Source of the DNA: Pseudomonas sp. BN417
GTDB taxonomy: Bacteria > Pseudomonadota > Gammaproteobacteria > Pseudomonadales > Pseudomonadaceae
Assembly (NCBI RefSeq): GCF_029871205.1
Contig: NZ_SSOJ01000146.1
Coordinates: 1 to 48,921 of the forward strand
DNA: 48,921 nt
Direction of reading: 5' to 3'
Shown here piece after piece: positions 9,114-16,519 of this stretch (the first letter of the stretch is position 1; each line of letters starts with the position of its first letter). Made by a program: the position numbers and the translations under genes. The notes beneath the pieces are model-generated. The model was not told the DNA's origin. It saw nothing but the letters and a program-made list of their open reading frames with translations, and did not search any database.

Positions 9114-9890
9114 TCAGTCGCCGTAGATATCGAAATCGAAGTACTTGGCCTGGATCGCCTGGTACTTGCCATTGCTGCGCAGGGCCTTGATGGCGTTGTT
9201 GAATTTCTCGCGCAGCGCGTTATCGCCCTTGCGCACGGCGATGCCGGCGCCCTCGCCGAAGTAGTGCGGGTCCTGCAGGACCGGCCCGACGAACTCGTAG
9301 TCCTTGCCGTTCTCGGTCTTAAGGAAGCCCTCGTTGAGCGGGAAGGCGTCGGCCAGCACGCCGTCCAGGCGACCGGAAAGCACATCCAGGTAGATCTCGT
9401 TCTGGGTGCTGTAGCGCACGATCTTCACGCCCTTGGGCTCGAGTACCTCGGTGGCGAAGCGGTCAGTGGTGGTGGAGCGCTGGGTGCCGATGGTCTTGCC
9501 CACCAGGCTCTTGAACTCGGGGTCGACCGTGGTGCCCTTCTTCATCACCAGGCGCGCCGGGCTGTAGTAGTACTTGCCAGTGAAGTCCACGGACTTCTTG
9601 CGCTCATCGGTGATGGTCATGGAGGAAAGGACGGCGTCCACCTTCTTCACCTTTAGCGAGGGGATCAGGCCATCGAATTCCTGCTCGATCCACTGGCACT
9701 TGACCTTCATCTCCTCGCACATGGCATTGCCGATGTCGTAGTCGAACCCGGCGATCTCGCCGGCCGGGGTCTTGTAGGCGAAGGGGGGATAGGCGGCTTC
9801 GATGCCAATGCGCAGGGGCTTGTCGGCGGCGAAAACGCTGGAGGCCAGCAGGCTCAGGGCAAGGCTGCCCAGCAGAACGAGTTTCTTCAT
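9114..9890 (-). CDS. Periplasmic polar/basic amino-acid binding protein (AotJ/HisJ-like), orphan
   Basis: A 258-residue family-3 solute-binding protein with a Sec signal peptide of about 21 residues ending in SVFA. The mature part has the family-3 entry [34 protein letters not shown] with a CxxW region ([16 protein letters not shown]), and [16 protein letters not shown], typical of lysine/arginine/ornithine/histidine binders. No permease or ATPase gene adjoins it, so it must borrow a transporter encoded elsewhere. It converges on aapJQMP, with repeats and two terminators in between. The ATG at 9890 was chosen because the signal peptide begins there; the longer open frame upstream has no coding character. 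The ligand is not determined by sequence alone. Confidence 0.88.
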   Translation of the reverse strand: MKKLVLLGSLALSLLASSVFAADKPLRIGIEAAYPPFAYKTPAGEIAGFDYDIGNAMCEEMKVKCQWIEQEFDGLIPSLKVKKVDAVLSSMTITDERKKSVDFTGKYYYSPARLVMKKGTTVDPEFKSLVGKTIGTQRSTTTDRFATEVLEPKGVKIVRYSTQNEIYLDVLSGRLDGVLADAFPLNEGFLKTENGKDYEFVGPVLQDPHYFGEGAGIAVRKGDNALREKFNNAIKALRSNGKYQAIQAKYFDFDIYGD

Positions 9891-10107
9891 GGTGCGACTC
9901 CCGCAGTACGGATGGATGCCCGCCGCGGCTGGCTGGCGAGCAGGTTCGGAATGGATTGCGAGGCAGAAGAAGACGCCGCCAGGGCTGGCCGGCATGGGAA
10001 CGGACGCGAGGACAACAGGCTGTGGATCATCATGGACGCCACTATCTTGTACTTGTGAGTCCATACTGGACTCAAATGTACAGATCGTCAATGGCCCCGA
10101 GCAGGCA

Positions 10108-10133
10108 GAAAAAAGCCCGGAGAGTCCGGGCTG
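10108..10133 (-). terminator. Terminator of moaCDE
   Basis: On the minus strand, AGCCCGG/CCGGGCT form a 7-bp stem with a 5-nt loop, followed by TTTTTT. It lies about 50 bp beyond the moaE stop codon. The remaining non-coding DNA from 9891 to 10107 shows no other clear feature. Confidence 0.85.
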
Positions 10134-10179
10134 TTCCAGGATGGTGAAGGACCCCACAGAAAAGCAGTCCGCGTAGCCT

Positions 10180-10629
10180 TCATTCCCAGCGCTCGGCTGC
10201 CGCCTTGTCACTGCAGCGGCCTTCCACCCAGCGCGGGCCTTCGGCGGTGTCTTCCTTCTTCCAGAAGGGCGCACGGGTCTTGAGGTAGTCCATGATGAAA
10301 TTGCAGGCGTCGAACGCAGCCTGGCGGTGGGCGCTGGCGGTACCGACGAAGACGATGGGTTCGCCCGGCTCCAGCCGGCCGATACGGTGGAGAACATCCA
10401 CGTTGAGCAAGGGCCAGCGCTGCCGGGCCTCCTCGGCGATCTTCTCCAGGGCCTTCTCGGTCATCCCCGGGTAGTGCTCGAGGAACATTCCAGCCACGTC
10501 CTGGCCTTCATTGAAGTCGCGCACGTAGCCGACGAAGCCGACCACCGCGCCTATGCCCACGTTGGCCGCGTGCAGCGCATTGAGTTCGAGGCCGGGATCG
10601 AAGGCGGTTTCCTGCACCCGAATGGCCAT
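10180..10629 (-). CDS. moaE: Molybdopterin synthase, catalytic subunit MoaE
   Basis: A 149-residue cytoplasmic enzyme that, with MoaD, inserts two sulfurs into cyclic pyranopterin monophosphate to make molybdopterin. It carries the family motifs [33 protein letters not shown] and the active-site segment [11 protein letters not shown] with the conserved lysines. The length matches E. coli MoaE (150). It starts one base after the moaD stop codon, so the subunits are translationally coupled. It is the last gene of moaC-moaD-moaE. Confidence 0.95.
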   Translation of the reverse strand: MAIRVQETAFDPGLELNALHAANVGIGAVVGFVGYVRDFNEGQDVAGMFLEHYPGMTEKALEKIAEEARQRWPLLNVDVLHRIGRLEPGEPIVFVGTASAHRQAAFDACNFIMDYLKTRAPFWKKEDTAEGPRWVEGRCSDKAAAERWE

Positions 10630-10630
10630 C

Positions 10631-10882
10631 TCAGCCTCCGGTCACTGTCGGAAAGAAAGCGACCTCGTCGCCGTCGGCCAGGGCTTCGTCCAGGCTGCAC
10701 AGCTCCTGGTTGCGGGCGCACATCAGGTTCTGCTCGGCGAGCACTTCCCAGACGCCGCCACGGGCCAGCAGGTGCTGGCGCAGGTCATCCAGTTTCGCGA
10801 ATGTCGAATCCCAGCTGAGCTGCTCGCCTTCGATGCCGAGCGCTTCACGGTAACGGGCGAAATACTGCACGCGAATCATCAT
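10631..10882 (-). CDS. moaD: Molybdopterin synthase, sulfur-carrier subunit MoaD
   Basis: An 83-residue ubiquitin-fold protein ending in the required Gly-Gly (FPTVTGG), which is adenylated and thiocarboxylated to carry sulfur to MoaE. Its ATG overlaps the moaC stop codon in an ATGA arrangement, so translation is coupled. A second ATG follows immediately (MMIRVQYF), and either could be used. It contains two cysteines (C54 and C61, counting from the second Met), which is not usual but not disqualifying. Confidence 0.93.
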   Translation of the reverse strand: MMIRVQYFARYREALGIEGEQLSWDSTFAKLDDLRQHLLARGGVWEVLAEQNLMCARNQELCSLDEALADGDEVAFFPTVTGG

Positions 10883-11352
10883 TGCTCCCCGGCCTGGTAA
10901 TGGCCGCTCTTGCCGCCCAGCTTCTCCAGCAGGCGCACGCTTTCGATGGTCATGCCGCGGTCCACCGCCTTGCACATGTCGTAGATCGTCAGGGCGGCGA
11001 CGCTGGCGGCGGTCAGGGCCTCCATTTCCACCCCGGTCTGCCCGGCCAGCTTGCAGCGGGCGACTATGTGCACGCAATCGTCGCCTTCCGCGTTCAGCTC
11101 CACCTTGACGCTGGTGAGCATCAGCGGATGGCAGAGGGGTATGAGGTCGGAGGTCTTCTTCGCCGCCTGGATGCCGGCGATGCGCGCCACGGCGAACACG
11201 TCGCCCTTCGGGTGGCCGCCGGCCTGGATCATGGCAAGGGTTTCAGGGCGCATGCGCACACGGGCTTCAGCCGTCGCCTCACGGGAGGTCACCGCCTTGT
11301 CGGTGACGTCGACCATGTTGGCACGACCCTGGGAATCGAGATGGGTAAGCAC
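10879..11352 (-). CDS. moaC: Cyclic pyranopterin monophosphate synthase MoaC
   Basis: A 157-residue enzyme that converts the MoaA product (3',8-cyclo-dihydro-GTP) to cyclic pyranopterin monophosphate, the first committed pterin of molybdenum-cofactor synthesis. It shows the family signatures [14 protein letters not shown], the [13 protein letters not shown] region, [17 protein letters not shown] and MCKAVDRGM. The start is GTG (11352), placed 7 nt after an AGGAG Shine-Dalgarno. That Shine-Dalgarno is buried in a long hairpin, described separately. No moaA or moaB lies nearby. Confidence 0.95.
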   Translation of the reverse strand: MLTHLDSQGRANMVDVTDKAVTSREATAEARVRMRPETLAMIQAGGHPKGDVFAVARIAGIQAAKKTSDLIPLCHPLMLTSVKVELNAEGDDCVHIVARCKLAGQTGVEMEALTAASVAALTIYDMCKAVDRGMTIESVRLLEKLGGKSGHYQAGEQ

Positions 11353-11357
11353 TGCAA

Positions 11358-11394
11358 GTCTCCTCGGGCGGGCCGTTCAGGGCCCGCAGGAGAC
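11358..11394 (-). promoter_or_regulatory. Hairpin sequestering the moaC Shine-Dalgarno
   Basis: On the moaC message, GTCTCCT-GCGGGCC pairs with GGCCCGC-CCG-AGGAGAC: 14 bp in two perfect blocks with a 3-nt bulge and a 6-nt loop. AGGAGAC contains the ribosome-binding site, so the closed form should block moaC initiation. A TATACAAT-like -10 box (about 11399-11406) lies just upstream, which would make the leader little more than this hairpin. It does not have the size or architecture of the known Moco riboswitch. Confidence 0.6.
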
Positions 11395-11416
11395 AGATTG
11401 TATACAGAAACCCGTA

Positions 11417-11438
11417 CCGGGCGGCAGCTGCCGCCCGG
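11417..11438 (-). terminator. Perfect 22-nt palindrome between phoH and moaC, possible terminator
   Basis: CCGGGCGGC-AGCT-GCCGCCCGG is self-complementary along its whole length and lies 10 bp after the phoH stop codon. Only a short T-stretch (GGGTTTC) follows on the minus strand, so it is a weak intrinsic terminator at best. It could equally be part of the moaC promoter region. Confidence 0.45.
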
Positions 11439-11448
11439 CGGGAATGGG

Positions 11449-12840
11449 TCACATATGGGCTTCGGCGAACTCGGCCAGCACGGAACGCGGCACACCCTGC
11501 AGGGTGATGTGCACGCCGTGGGGGAAGTCCTTGAAGCGTTCGGTCAGGTAGGTCAGGCCCGAGCTGGGCGCGGAGAGGTAGGGCGTATCGATCTGCGCCA
11601 GGTTGCCCAGGCAGATCACCTTGGACCCGGTGCCAGCACGGGTGATGATGGTTTTCATCTGGTGCGGCGTCAGGTTCTGGCACTCGTCGATGATGATCAG
11701 GCTCTGCTGGAAGCTGCGCCCGCGGATGTAGTTCAGGGATTTGAACTGCAGTGGCACCTTGCTGAGGATGTAGTCCACGCTGCCGTGGGTGTTCTCGTCC
11801 TCCATGTGCAGGGCTTCCAGGTTGTCAGTGATCGCCCCCAGCCAGGGCTCCATCTTTTCCGCCTCGGTGCCGGGCAGGAAGCCGATCTCCTGGTCCAGGC
11901 CCTGCACGCTGCGGGTGGCGATGATGCGCCGGTAGCGCTTGCTGACCATGGTCTGCTCGATGGCCGCGGCCAGCGCCAGGATGGTCTTGCCCGAGCCCGC
12001 CGCGCCAGTCATGTTGACCAGGTGGATGTCCGGGTCGAGCAGCGCGTAGAGCGCCAGCGCCTGGTACACATCGCGCGGGCGCAGGCCCCAGGCTTCCTGG
12101 TGCAGCAGGGGCTCCTGGTGCAGGTCGAGGATCAGCAGCTCATCAGCCTTGATGCCCTTGATCCAGCCAACGAAGCCCTGCTCGTCGACGATGAACTCGT
12201 TGACGTGCACCGCCGGCAGGTTGTCGGTGAGTTGCACCCGGTGCCAGGTACGTCCGTGGTCCTGGCGGGTCTCCACCTTGCTCACACGGTCCCAGAAGGA
12301 GCCCGGCATATCGTGGTAGCCGCGGGACAGCAGGGATACGTCGTCGACCAGTTGGTCGGTGTGGTAGTCCTCCGAGTCGATGCCACAGGCGCGCGCCTTC
12401 AGGCGCATGTTGATGTCCTTGGTGACCAGCACCACGGCCATGCCCGGCTTGCGGCTCTTCAGCTCCACCAGTTGGTTGATGATCTTGTTGTCGTTGAGGT
12501 CTTCCGGCAGCCAGGTGATGGGGGCTGCGCGCTTGCTCATGAGGATCGAGAGGAACCCGCAGGGACCGCTTTTCTCTCGCTGGATGGGTACACCGTGTTC
12601 CACTTCCTCGGGGGTCGCACCACCAAGGATCTTGTCGATGAGGCGGATGGCCTGCCTGCATTCTGCGGCGACGCCCTGTTTGCCGGTCTTCAGCTTGTCC
12701 AGTTCTTCCAGCACGGTCATCGGGATGGCCACGTGGTGTTCCTGGAAGTTCAACAGCGCATTGGGGTCATGGATCAGGACGTTGGTATCTAGGGCGTACA
12801 AGGTTGGAGCGGTAGGGCTGGAGCGTCCGTGGTCGTCCAT
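11449..12840 (-). CDS. PIN-domain/PhoH-type ATPase fusion (PhoH2-like)
   Basis: A 463-residue cytoplasmic protein. Residues about 12-160 are a PIN-type nuclease domain that begins YALDTNVLIHDP (Asp18) with further acids in EELDKLK and KDINMR. Residues about 245-463 are a PhoH P-loop ATPase with Walker A GAAGSGKT (279-286), Walker B LIIIDECQN and the arginine-rich segment IATRSVQG. Such fusions are reported to act as ATP-dependent RNA helicase/RNases, and in mycobacteria they form part of a toxin-antitoxin module. No antitoxin-like small gene overlaps its start here. It is probably transcribed alone from the AT-rich stretch upstream. Confidence 0.9.
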   Translation of the reverse strand: MDDHGRSSPTAPTLYALDTNVLIHDPNALLNFQEHHVAIPMTVLEELDKLKTGKQGVAAECRQAIRLIDKILGGATPEEVEHGVPIQREKSGPCGFLSILMSKRAAPITWLPEDLNDNKIINQLVELKSRKPGMAVVLVTKDINMRLKARACGIDSEDYHTDQLVDDVSLLSRGYHDMPGSFWDRVSKVETRQDHGRTWHRVQLTDNLPAVHVNEFIVDEQGFVGWIKGIKADELLILDLHQEPLLHQEAWGLRPRDVYQALALYALLDPDIHLVNMTGAAGSGKTILALAAAIEQTMVSKRYRRIIATRSVQGLDQEIGFLPGTEAEKMEPWLGAITDNLEALHMEDENTHGSVDYILSKVPLQFKSLNYIRGRSFQQSLIIIDECQNLTPHQMKTIITRAGTGSKVICLGNLAQIDTPYLSAPSSGLTYLTERFKDFPHGVHITLQGVPRSVLAEFAEAHM

Positions 12841-13146
12841 ACGCGGTCACCTTCTTATCGGGCCAGGCGACGGAATGCCAGACTGGCGCTCCGCCGCGGG
12901 GGGCCGCCGACCTCCCCCTTCCGGGTTATGCCGGGCGGGAGAAGGTGCCAACAAGGTGAGGGCCGATGGTCGCCACCTGTCTGCAGGGTTCGGCGGTCTT
13001 CCTTGTTAATACTCCATTCGGGATGACAGAAAAAAGACTTTTTTCGTGGTCTGGGTCTTTTTTCACATGACGATAAAAAGACCTTGGCGCATGAAAAAGC
13101 TCCCGTTAAAGTCGAAAGTCCCCTCTCCCGAAGTTCAGCCTTTTCC
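12841..13146. promoter_or_regulatory. AT-rich regulatory stretch upstream of the PhoH-type gene
   Basis: There is no gene in this stretch. In contrast to the GC-rich surroundings, 13030-13082 holds a perfect A6-GAC-T6 element (13030-13044), then GTCTTTTTT (13055-13063), then AAAAAGAC (13075-13082). The last two can pair as a hairpin with a 12-nt loop. The repeated AAAAAGAC/GTCTTTTT words look like operator half-sites or a divergent promoter. Which neighbouring gene they serve is not clear. Confidence 0.35.
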
Positions 13147-13271
13147 TCAGCGGCCCAGCAGGCCGTTGACGAAGCGCCGTGCGTTATCCTCCAGGCTTTC
13201 CAGGTGATACCCCCCTCCCGTACCGCCAGGCAGGGCTTTTCCGGCCATATGGTGGCTGCCTGCCCCAGCAC
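13147..13271 (-). pseudogene. C-terminal relic of a histone-deacetylase/acetylpolyamine-amidohydrolase-like gene
   Basis: The minus strand reads KPCLAVREGG in one frame and then GGYHLESLEDNARRF and FVNGLLGR, ending in a stop codon, in the next. Joined, they give CLAVxEGGYHLESLEDNARRF, which resembles the C-terminal end of class-II histone deacetylase/acetylpolyamine amidohydrolases (the EGGY...NARxF pattern). The break falls in a run of six G where one base appears to be missing. The catalytic body of the enzyme is absent upstream, so this is a truncated, frameshifted remnant. Assignment is by memory of the family pattern. Confidence 0.4.
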
Positions 13272-13441
13272 ATCGTCCGCGACGACCTGGCCCGAGGCCG
13301 CCTTTCTCGAAGAGCTGCGCCGCTATCTGGAGGAGGTGCCACTGGAGCAACGCCTGGGCTGAGCCTTACCTATCGGCGGGATAGCTGGAGCCGAATGCGG
13401 CAAATCCCTAGAATCCCCGCATTCCCGAAGGAGACGATTCG

Positions 13442-14221
13442 ATGCTGTTGGTGATTTCCCCCGCCAAGACCCTGGACTACGAGACCCCGCCGGTCACCCC
13501 GCGCCACACCCAGCCGGAGTTCCTGGACCACGCCCAGGAGCTGATCCAGCAATTGCGTGAACTGAGCCCGGCGCAGATCGCCGAGCTGATGCACCTCTCC
13601 GACAAGCTCGCCGGCCTCAACGCAGCGCGCTACGGCAGCTGGCACCCGGACTTCACCCCAGCCAATGCCAAGCAGGCCCTGCTGGCCTTCAAAGGCGACG
13701 TCTACACCGGCCTGAACGCCGAAGATTTCAGCGAAGCCGATTTCGACTTCGCCCAGCAGCACCTGCGCATGCTCTCCGGCCTCTACGGTCTGCTGCGCCC
13801 GCTGGACCTGATGCAGCCCTACCGCCTGGAAATGGGCACCAAGCTGGCCAACGCCCGCGGCAAGGACCTCTATGCCTTCTGGGGCGAGCGCATCAGCGGC
13901 TGGCTGAACGAAGCCCTGGCGGCCCAGGGTGACGATATCCTGCTCAACCTCGCCTCCAACGAATACTTCAGCTCGGTGAAGCGCAAGGCGCTGAATGCGC
14001 GGGTGATCGACACCGAGTTCAAGGACCTGAAGAACGGCCAGTACAAGATCATCAGCTTCTACGCCAAGAAAGCCCGCGGCATGATGGCCCGCTACGTGAT
14101 CAAGGAACGCCTGCAGGACCCGGAAGGGCTGAAGGACTTCGACTACCAGGGCTATCGCTACTCGGCGGAGCACTCGAGGCCCGACAGCCTGGTATTCCTG
14201 CGGGACGAGCCGCAGGAGTGA
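13442..14221 (+). CDS. yaaA: Peroxide stress protein YaaA (UPF0246/DUF328)
   Basis: A 259-residue soluble protein matching the YaaA family along its whole length. It starts [17 protein letters not shown], contains [41 protein letters not shown] and the C-terminal [12 protein letters not shown]. In E. coli YaaA lowers free intracellular iron and protects DNA during peroxide stress; the fold is a DNA-binding-like 'cantaloupe' fold. The Shine-Dalgarno AAGGAG lies 8 nt before the ATG. It is monocistronic, with a terminator 12 bp after the stop codon. Confidence 0.93.
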   Translation: MLLVISPAKTLDYETPPVTPRHTQPEFLDHAQELIQQLRELSPAQIAELMHLSDKLAGLNAARYGSWHPDFTPANAKQALLAFKGDVYTGLNAEDFSEADFDFAQQHLRMLSGLYGLLRPLDLMQPYRLEMGTKLANARGKDLYAFWGERISGWLNEALAAQGDDILLNLASNEYFSSVKRKALNARVIDTEFKDLKNGQYKIISFYAKKARGMMARYVIKERLQDPEGLKDFDYQGYRYSAEHSRPDSLVFLRDEPQE

Positions 14222-14232
14222 GTTCACAAAGA

Positions 14233-14258
14233 CCCCGCCTGATGGCGGGGTTTTCTTT
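14233..14258 (+). terminator. Rho-independent terminator of yaaA
   Basis: CCCCGCC-TGAT-GGCGGGG followed by TTTTCTTTT. The 7-bp stem begins 12 bp after the yaaA stop codon. It also insulates the alginate promoter from yaaA readthrough. Confidence 0.9.
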
Positions 14259-14298
14259 TGCCATGTCTTCGTAAAGCATGGAGCCCAGCGCAAAAGCC

Positions 14299-14353
14299 GT
14301 AGAGTGGGCTTCAGCCCACCATCGGAAGTCCGCGTGGGCTAAAGCCCCCCCTA
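14299..14353. repeat. Intergenic hairpin repeat (GTGGGCTTCAGCCCAC type)
   Basis: It begins GTAGAGTGGGCT-TC-AGCCCACC and closes GTGGGCTAAAGCCCCCCCTAC. Outer GTAG/CTAC ends and an inner TGGGCT/AGCCCA palindrome are visible. This is a common style of pseudomonad intergenic repeat. It lies upstream of the algD control region. Confidence 0.7.
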
Positions 14354-14367
14354 CAAAACTGCAGTGC

Positions 14368-14451
14368 GTAGGGTGGACCACGCTTTACCGGTCCACCATG
14401 ACGGCCTGGTTCGAAGGCCACGGTGGATATGAAGAGCGATATCCACCCTAC
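14368..14451. repeat. Intergenic hairpin repeat (GTAGGGTGGA...TCCACCCTAC)
   Basis: The outer arms GTAGGGTGGA and TCCACCCTAC are perfectly complementary. Inner hairpins GGTGGATAT/ATATCCACC and GTGGACCACG/GGTCCACC are also present. It is adjacent to the repeat at 14299-14353, giving a tandem of two different families between the yaaA terminator and the algD promoter region. Confidence 0.75.
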
Positions 14452-14743
14452 ATCTGAATTCACTGCCCATGCCGGCACCGGGCCATGTTCCTGCACGTTC
14501 GTTCCGTGCCACTTAATGGCCACTGTTAATTCCAATATCACTTCAAGATCAAATAGCTGGCACAACTACGCTTTTGATACTGGCCAATTTGAATCCAGAT
14601 AGTGGCCAAGTTGCAAAATGCAATCACCGATAAATTGCAATTTGCACTGCCCGGAACTTTTCTGCAAAGCCTCCGCTCTTAGGTTGCCATCAACGCGGAA
14701 TCTGGACCCTCATAGTCAAAATTCTGCAATAAAGCAAATCGGG

Positions 14744-14752
14744 GACGAACGG
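14744..14752 (-). promoter_or_regulatory. AlgR binding site (RB3-like) of algD
   Basis: GACGAACGG is the exact reverse complement of the AlgR core CCGTTCGTC. It sits immediately before the AlgU -35 element, in the same inverted orientation and position as the near-promoter AlgR site (RB3) known upstream of P. aeruginosa algD. A weaker CGTTCGT word occurs further upstream at 14496-14502 and may be a distal half-site. Confidence 0.75.
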
Positions 14753-14754
14753 TA

Positions 14755-14783
14755 GGAACTATCCGAAAAGAGAGACACTCATA
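14755..14783 (+). promoter_or_regulatory. AlgU (sigma-22) promoter of the alginate operon
   Basis: GGAACTA at 14755-14761, then 17 bases, then TCATA at 14779-14783. This compares with the AlgU consensus GAACTT-N16/17-TCtgA. The arrangement GACGAACGG-TA-GGAACT copies the P. aeruginosa algD promoter, where the AlgR site also abuts GGAACTT. Transcription should start near 14790. A second GAACTT (14654-14659) with TCTTA 17 bases on is a better -35 match but lacks the adjacent AlgR site. Confidence 0.7.
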
Positions 14784-14789
14784 CCCCCC

Positions 14790-15145
14790 GTGACCTAATT
14801 CCTCACACCATTTTTCCGGTGTGATTTCAAACTGCCTTGATATCTATCGGTGCACAGCCGAGGGGTGGTCTTTATCTGGCGAAAGCCAAACAAGTTAACT
14901 AAGGAGAACCGCAACAAACTCGACCTACTGGACAAAACCAACGAGCCAGAGCCCTTGCGGCGATCAGCTCAGGACTCTACCCGGGCAAGCGTTACTAAAT
15001 GCCCAGTTCAGGCGCCCTAACTTTGGCGTCCGGTATTACTCATGCCTGTGCACTGCAAAGTTGCCCTATGCAACATAACAGTGCAAACGGAAGTGACATT
15101 AACGTCACATATTAAACAGCGTGCTGAATGGACGAGGTGAATACG
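14790..15145 (+). other. Long untranslated leader of the algD message
   Basis: About 355 nt, close to the roughly 370 nt known for P. aeruginosa. It has a TCACACC/GGTGTGA hairpin near the 5' end (14803-14824). Several GGA words could be RsmA/CsrA contacts: AAGGAG at 14901, CTGGAC near 14929 and CAGGAC near 14970. No open frame in it has a start with a Shine-Dalgarno; AAGGAG at 14901 is not followed by a start codon. Confidence 0.5.
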
Positions 15146-16456
15146 ATGCGTATCAGCATCTTTGGTTTGGGCTATGTTGGTGCAGTATGCGCCGGCTGCC
15201 TCTCTGCTCGTGGTCATGAAGTTGTTGGCGTAGATATTTCGCCGGCCAAGATCGACCTGATCAACAATGGCAAATCGCCCATTGTCGAGCCCGGCCTGGA
15301 AGAACTCCTGCAACAAGGCGTGAAGACCGGCCGCCTGCGTGGAACCACCGATGTCGGCGGCGCCGTGCGCGATACCCAGGTGTCCTTCATCTGCGTCGGT
15401 ACGCCGAGCAAGAAGAACGGCGACCTTGAGCTGGACTACATCGAAGGCGTCTGCCGCGAGATCGGCCTCGCCCTGCGCGACAAGTCCGAGCGCCACACTG
15501 TCGTGGTGCGCAGCACCGTGCTGCCGGGTACCGTGAATAACGTAGTCATCCCGATTATCGAAGACTGCTCCGGCAAGAAAGCGGGCGTCGATTTCGGCGT
15601 CGCGGTAAACCCCGAGTTCCTCCGCGAAAGTACCGCGATCAAGGACTACGACTACCCGCCCATGACTGTCATCGGCGAGTTGGACAAGGCCTCCGGCGAC
15701 CTGCTGGAAACCCTGTATCGCGAACTGGACGCACCGATCATCCGCAAGGCCATCGAAGTGGCCGAGATGATCAAGTACACCTGCAACGTCTGGCACGCGG
15801 CCAAGGTGACCTTCGCCAACGAGATCGGCAACATCGCCAAGGCCGTCGGCGTCGATGGCCGCGAAGTGATGGATGTGGTCTGCCAGGACAACAAGCTGAA
15901 CCTGTCCAAGTACTACATGCGCCCGGGCTTCGCCTTCGGTGGTTCCTGCCTGCCCAAGGACGTGCGCGCACTGAACTATCGCGCCACCTCCCTGGACGTC
16001 GAGTCGCCGCTGATCGGCTCGCTGATGCGCAGCAACGCCTGCCAGGTGCAGAAGGCCTTCGAGATCATCGCCGGCCACGACAAGCGCAAGGTTGCCCTGC
16101 TCGGCCTGTCCTTCAAGGCCGGCACCGACGACCTGCGCGAGAGCCCGCTGGTGGAACTGGCCGAGCTGCTGATCGGCAAGGGCTATGACCTCAGCATCTA
16201 CGACCGCAACGTCGAGTACGCCCGCGTCCACGGCGCCAACAAGGACTACATCGAGTCGAAGATCCCGCACGTGTCCTCGCTGCTCGACAGCAACTTCGAT
16301 GCCGTGGTCGACAAGGCCGACATCATTGTCCTGGGCAACCGCGACGAGCTGTTCGCGCCGCTGGCCCAGCAGGCGCCGGTCGGCAAGCAGGTGATCGACC
16401 TGGTGGGCTTCATGCCCAAAGGCACCCACGGCAACGCCGAGGGTATCTGCTGGTAA
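15146..16456 (+). CDS. algD: GDP-mannose 6-dehydrogenase AlgD
   Basis: A 436-residue cytoplasmic enzyme that oxidises GDP-mannose twice with NAD+ to GDP-mannuronic acid, the committed alginate precursor. It opens with the Rossmann loop GLGYVGAVCAGCL and shows VGVDI, the substrate region NPEFLRESTAIKDYDYPP, the catalytic cysteine in FAFGGSCLPKD and LGLSFKAGTDDLRESP. The length equals P. aeruginosa AlgD. The start MRISIFGLGY was chosen because GAGG lies 8 nt upstream and the homologue begins there; an in-frame ATG six codons earlier (15128) lacks a Shine-Dalgarno. It is the first gene of the operon. Confidence 0.97.
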   Translation: MRISIFGLGYVGAVCAGCLSARGHEVVGVDISPAKIDLINNGKSPIVEPGLEELLQQGVKTGRLRGTTDVGGAVRDTQVSFICVGTPSKKNGDLELDYIEGVCREIGLALRDKSERHTVVVRSTVLPGTVNNVVIPIIEDCSGKKAGVDFGVAVNPEFLRESTAIKDYDYPPMTVIGELDKASGDLLETLYRELDAPIIRKAIEVAEMIKYTCNVWHAAKVTFANEIGNIAKAVGVDGREVMDVVCQDNKLNLSKYYMRPGFAFGGSCLPKDVRALNYRATSLDVESPLIGSLMRSNACQVQKAFEIIAGHDKRKVALLGLSFKAGTDDLRESPLVELAELLIGKGYDLSIYDRNVEYARVHGANKDYIESKIPHVSSLLDSNFDAVVDKADIIVLGNRDELFAPLAQQAPVGKQVIDLVGFMPKGTHGNAEGICW

Positions 16457-16462
16457 GCGCCC

Positions 16463-16490
16463 TGCCCCCCTCCCCTCGCGGGAGGGGGCA
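16463..16490 (+). other. Strong hairpin between algD and alg8
   Basis: TGCCCCC(C)TCCC pairs with GGGAGGGGGCA: 11 bp with one bulged C and a CTCGC loop, beginning 6 bp after the algD stop codon. There is no U-run, so it is more likely a processing or stability element than a terminator. It may favour algD expression over the membrane polymerase. The C/G-rich arms match other hairpins in the window. Confidence 0.6.
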
Positions 16491-16519
16491 CGCCCAACAC
16501 GACCAGGACGATTCCCCCT

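Noticed and set aside
11358-11394. Moco riboswitch
   Set aside because: The element is a single hairpin of about 37 nt; the known Moco RNA is much larger with several conserved stems.
13084-13362. 92-codon plus-strand frame ending in EELRRYLEEVPLEQRLG, and a neighbouring frame with LPQHIVRDDLARGRL reminiscent of a LysR C-terminus
   Set aside because: The two frames overlap on the same bases and cannot come from one ancestral reading. No start with a Shine-Dalgarno is present, and the minus-strand amidohydrolase relic explains part of the stretch better.
14558-14572. TGGCAC...GC as a sigma-54 promoter upstream of algD
   Set aside because: GG and GC are nine bases apart instead of ten, and the -12 element is not TTGC.
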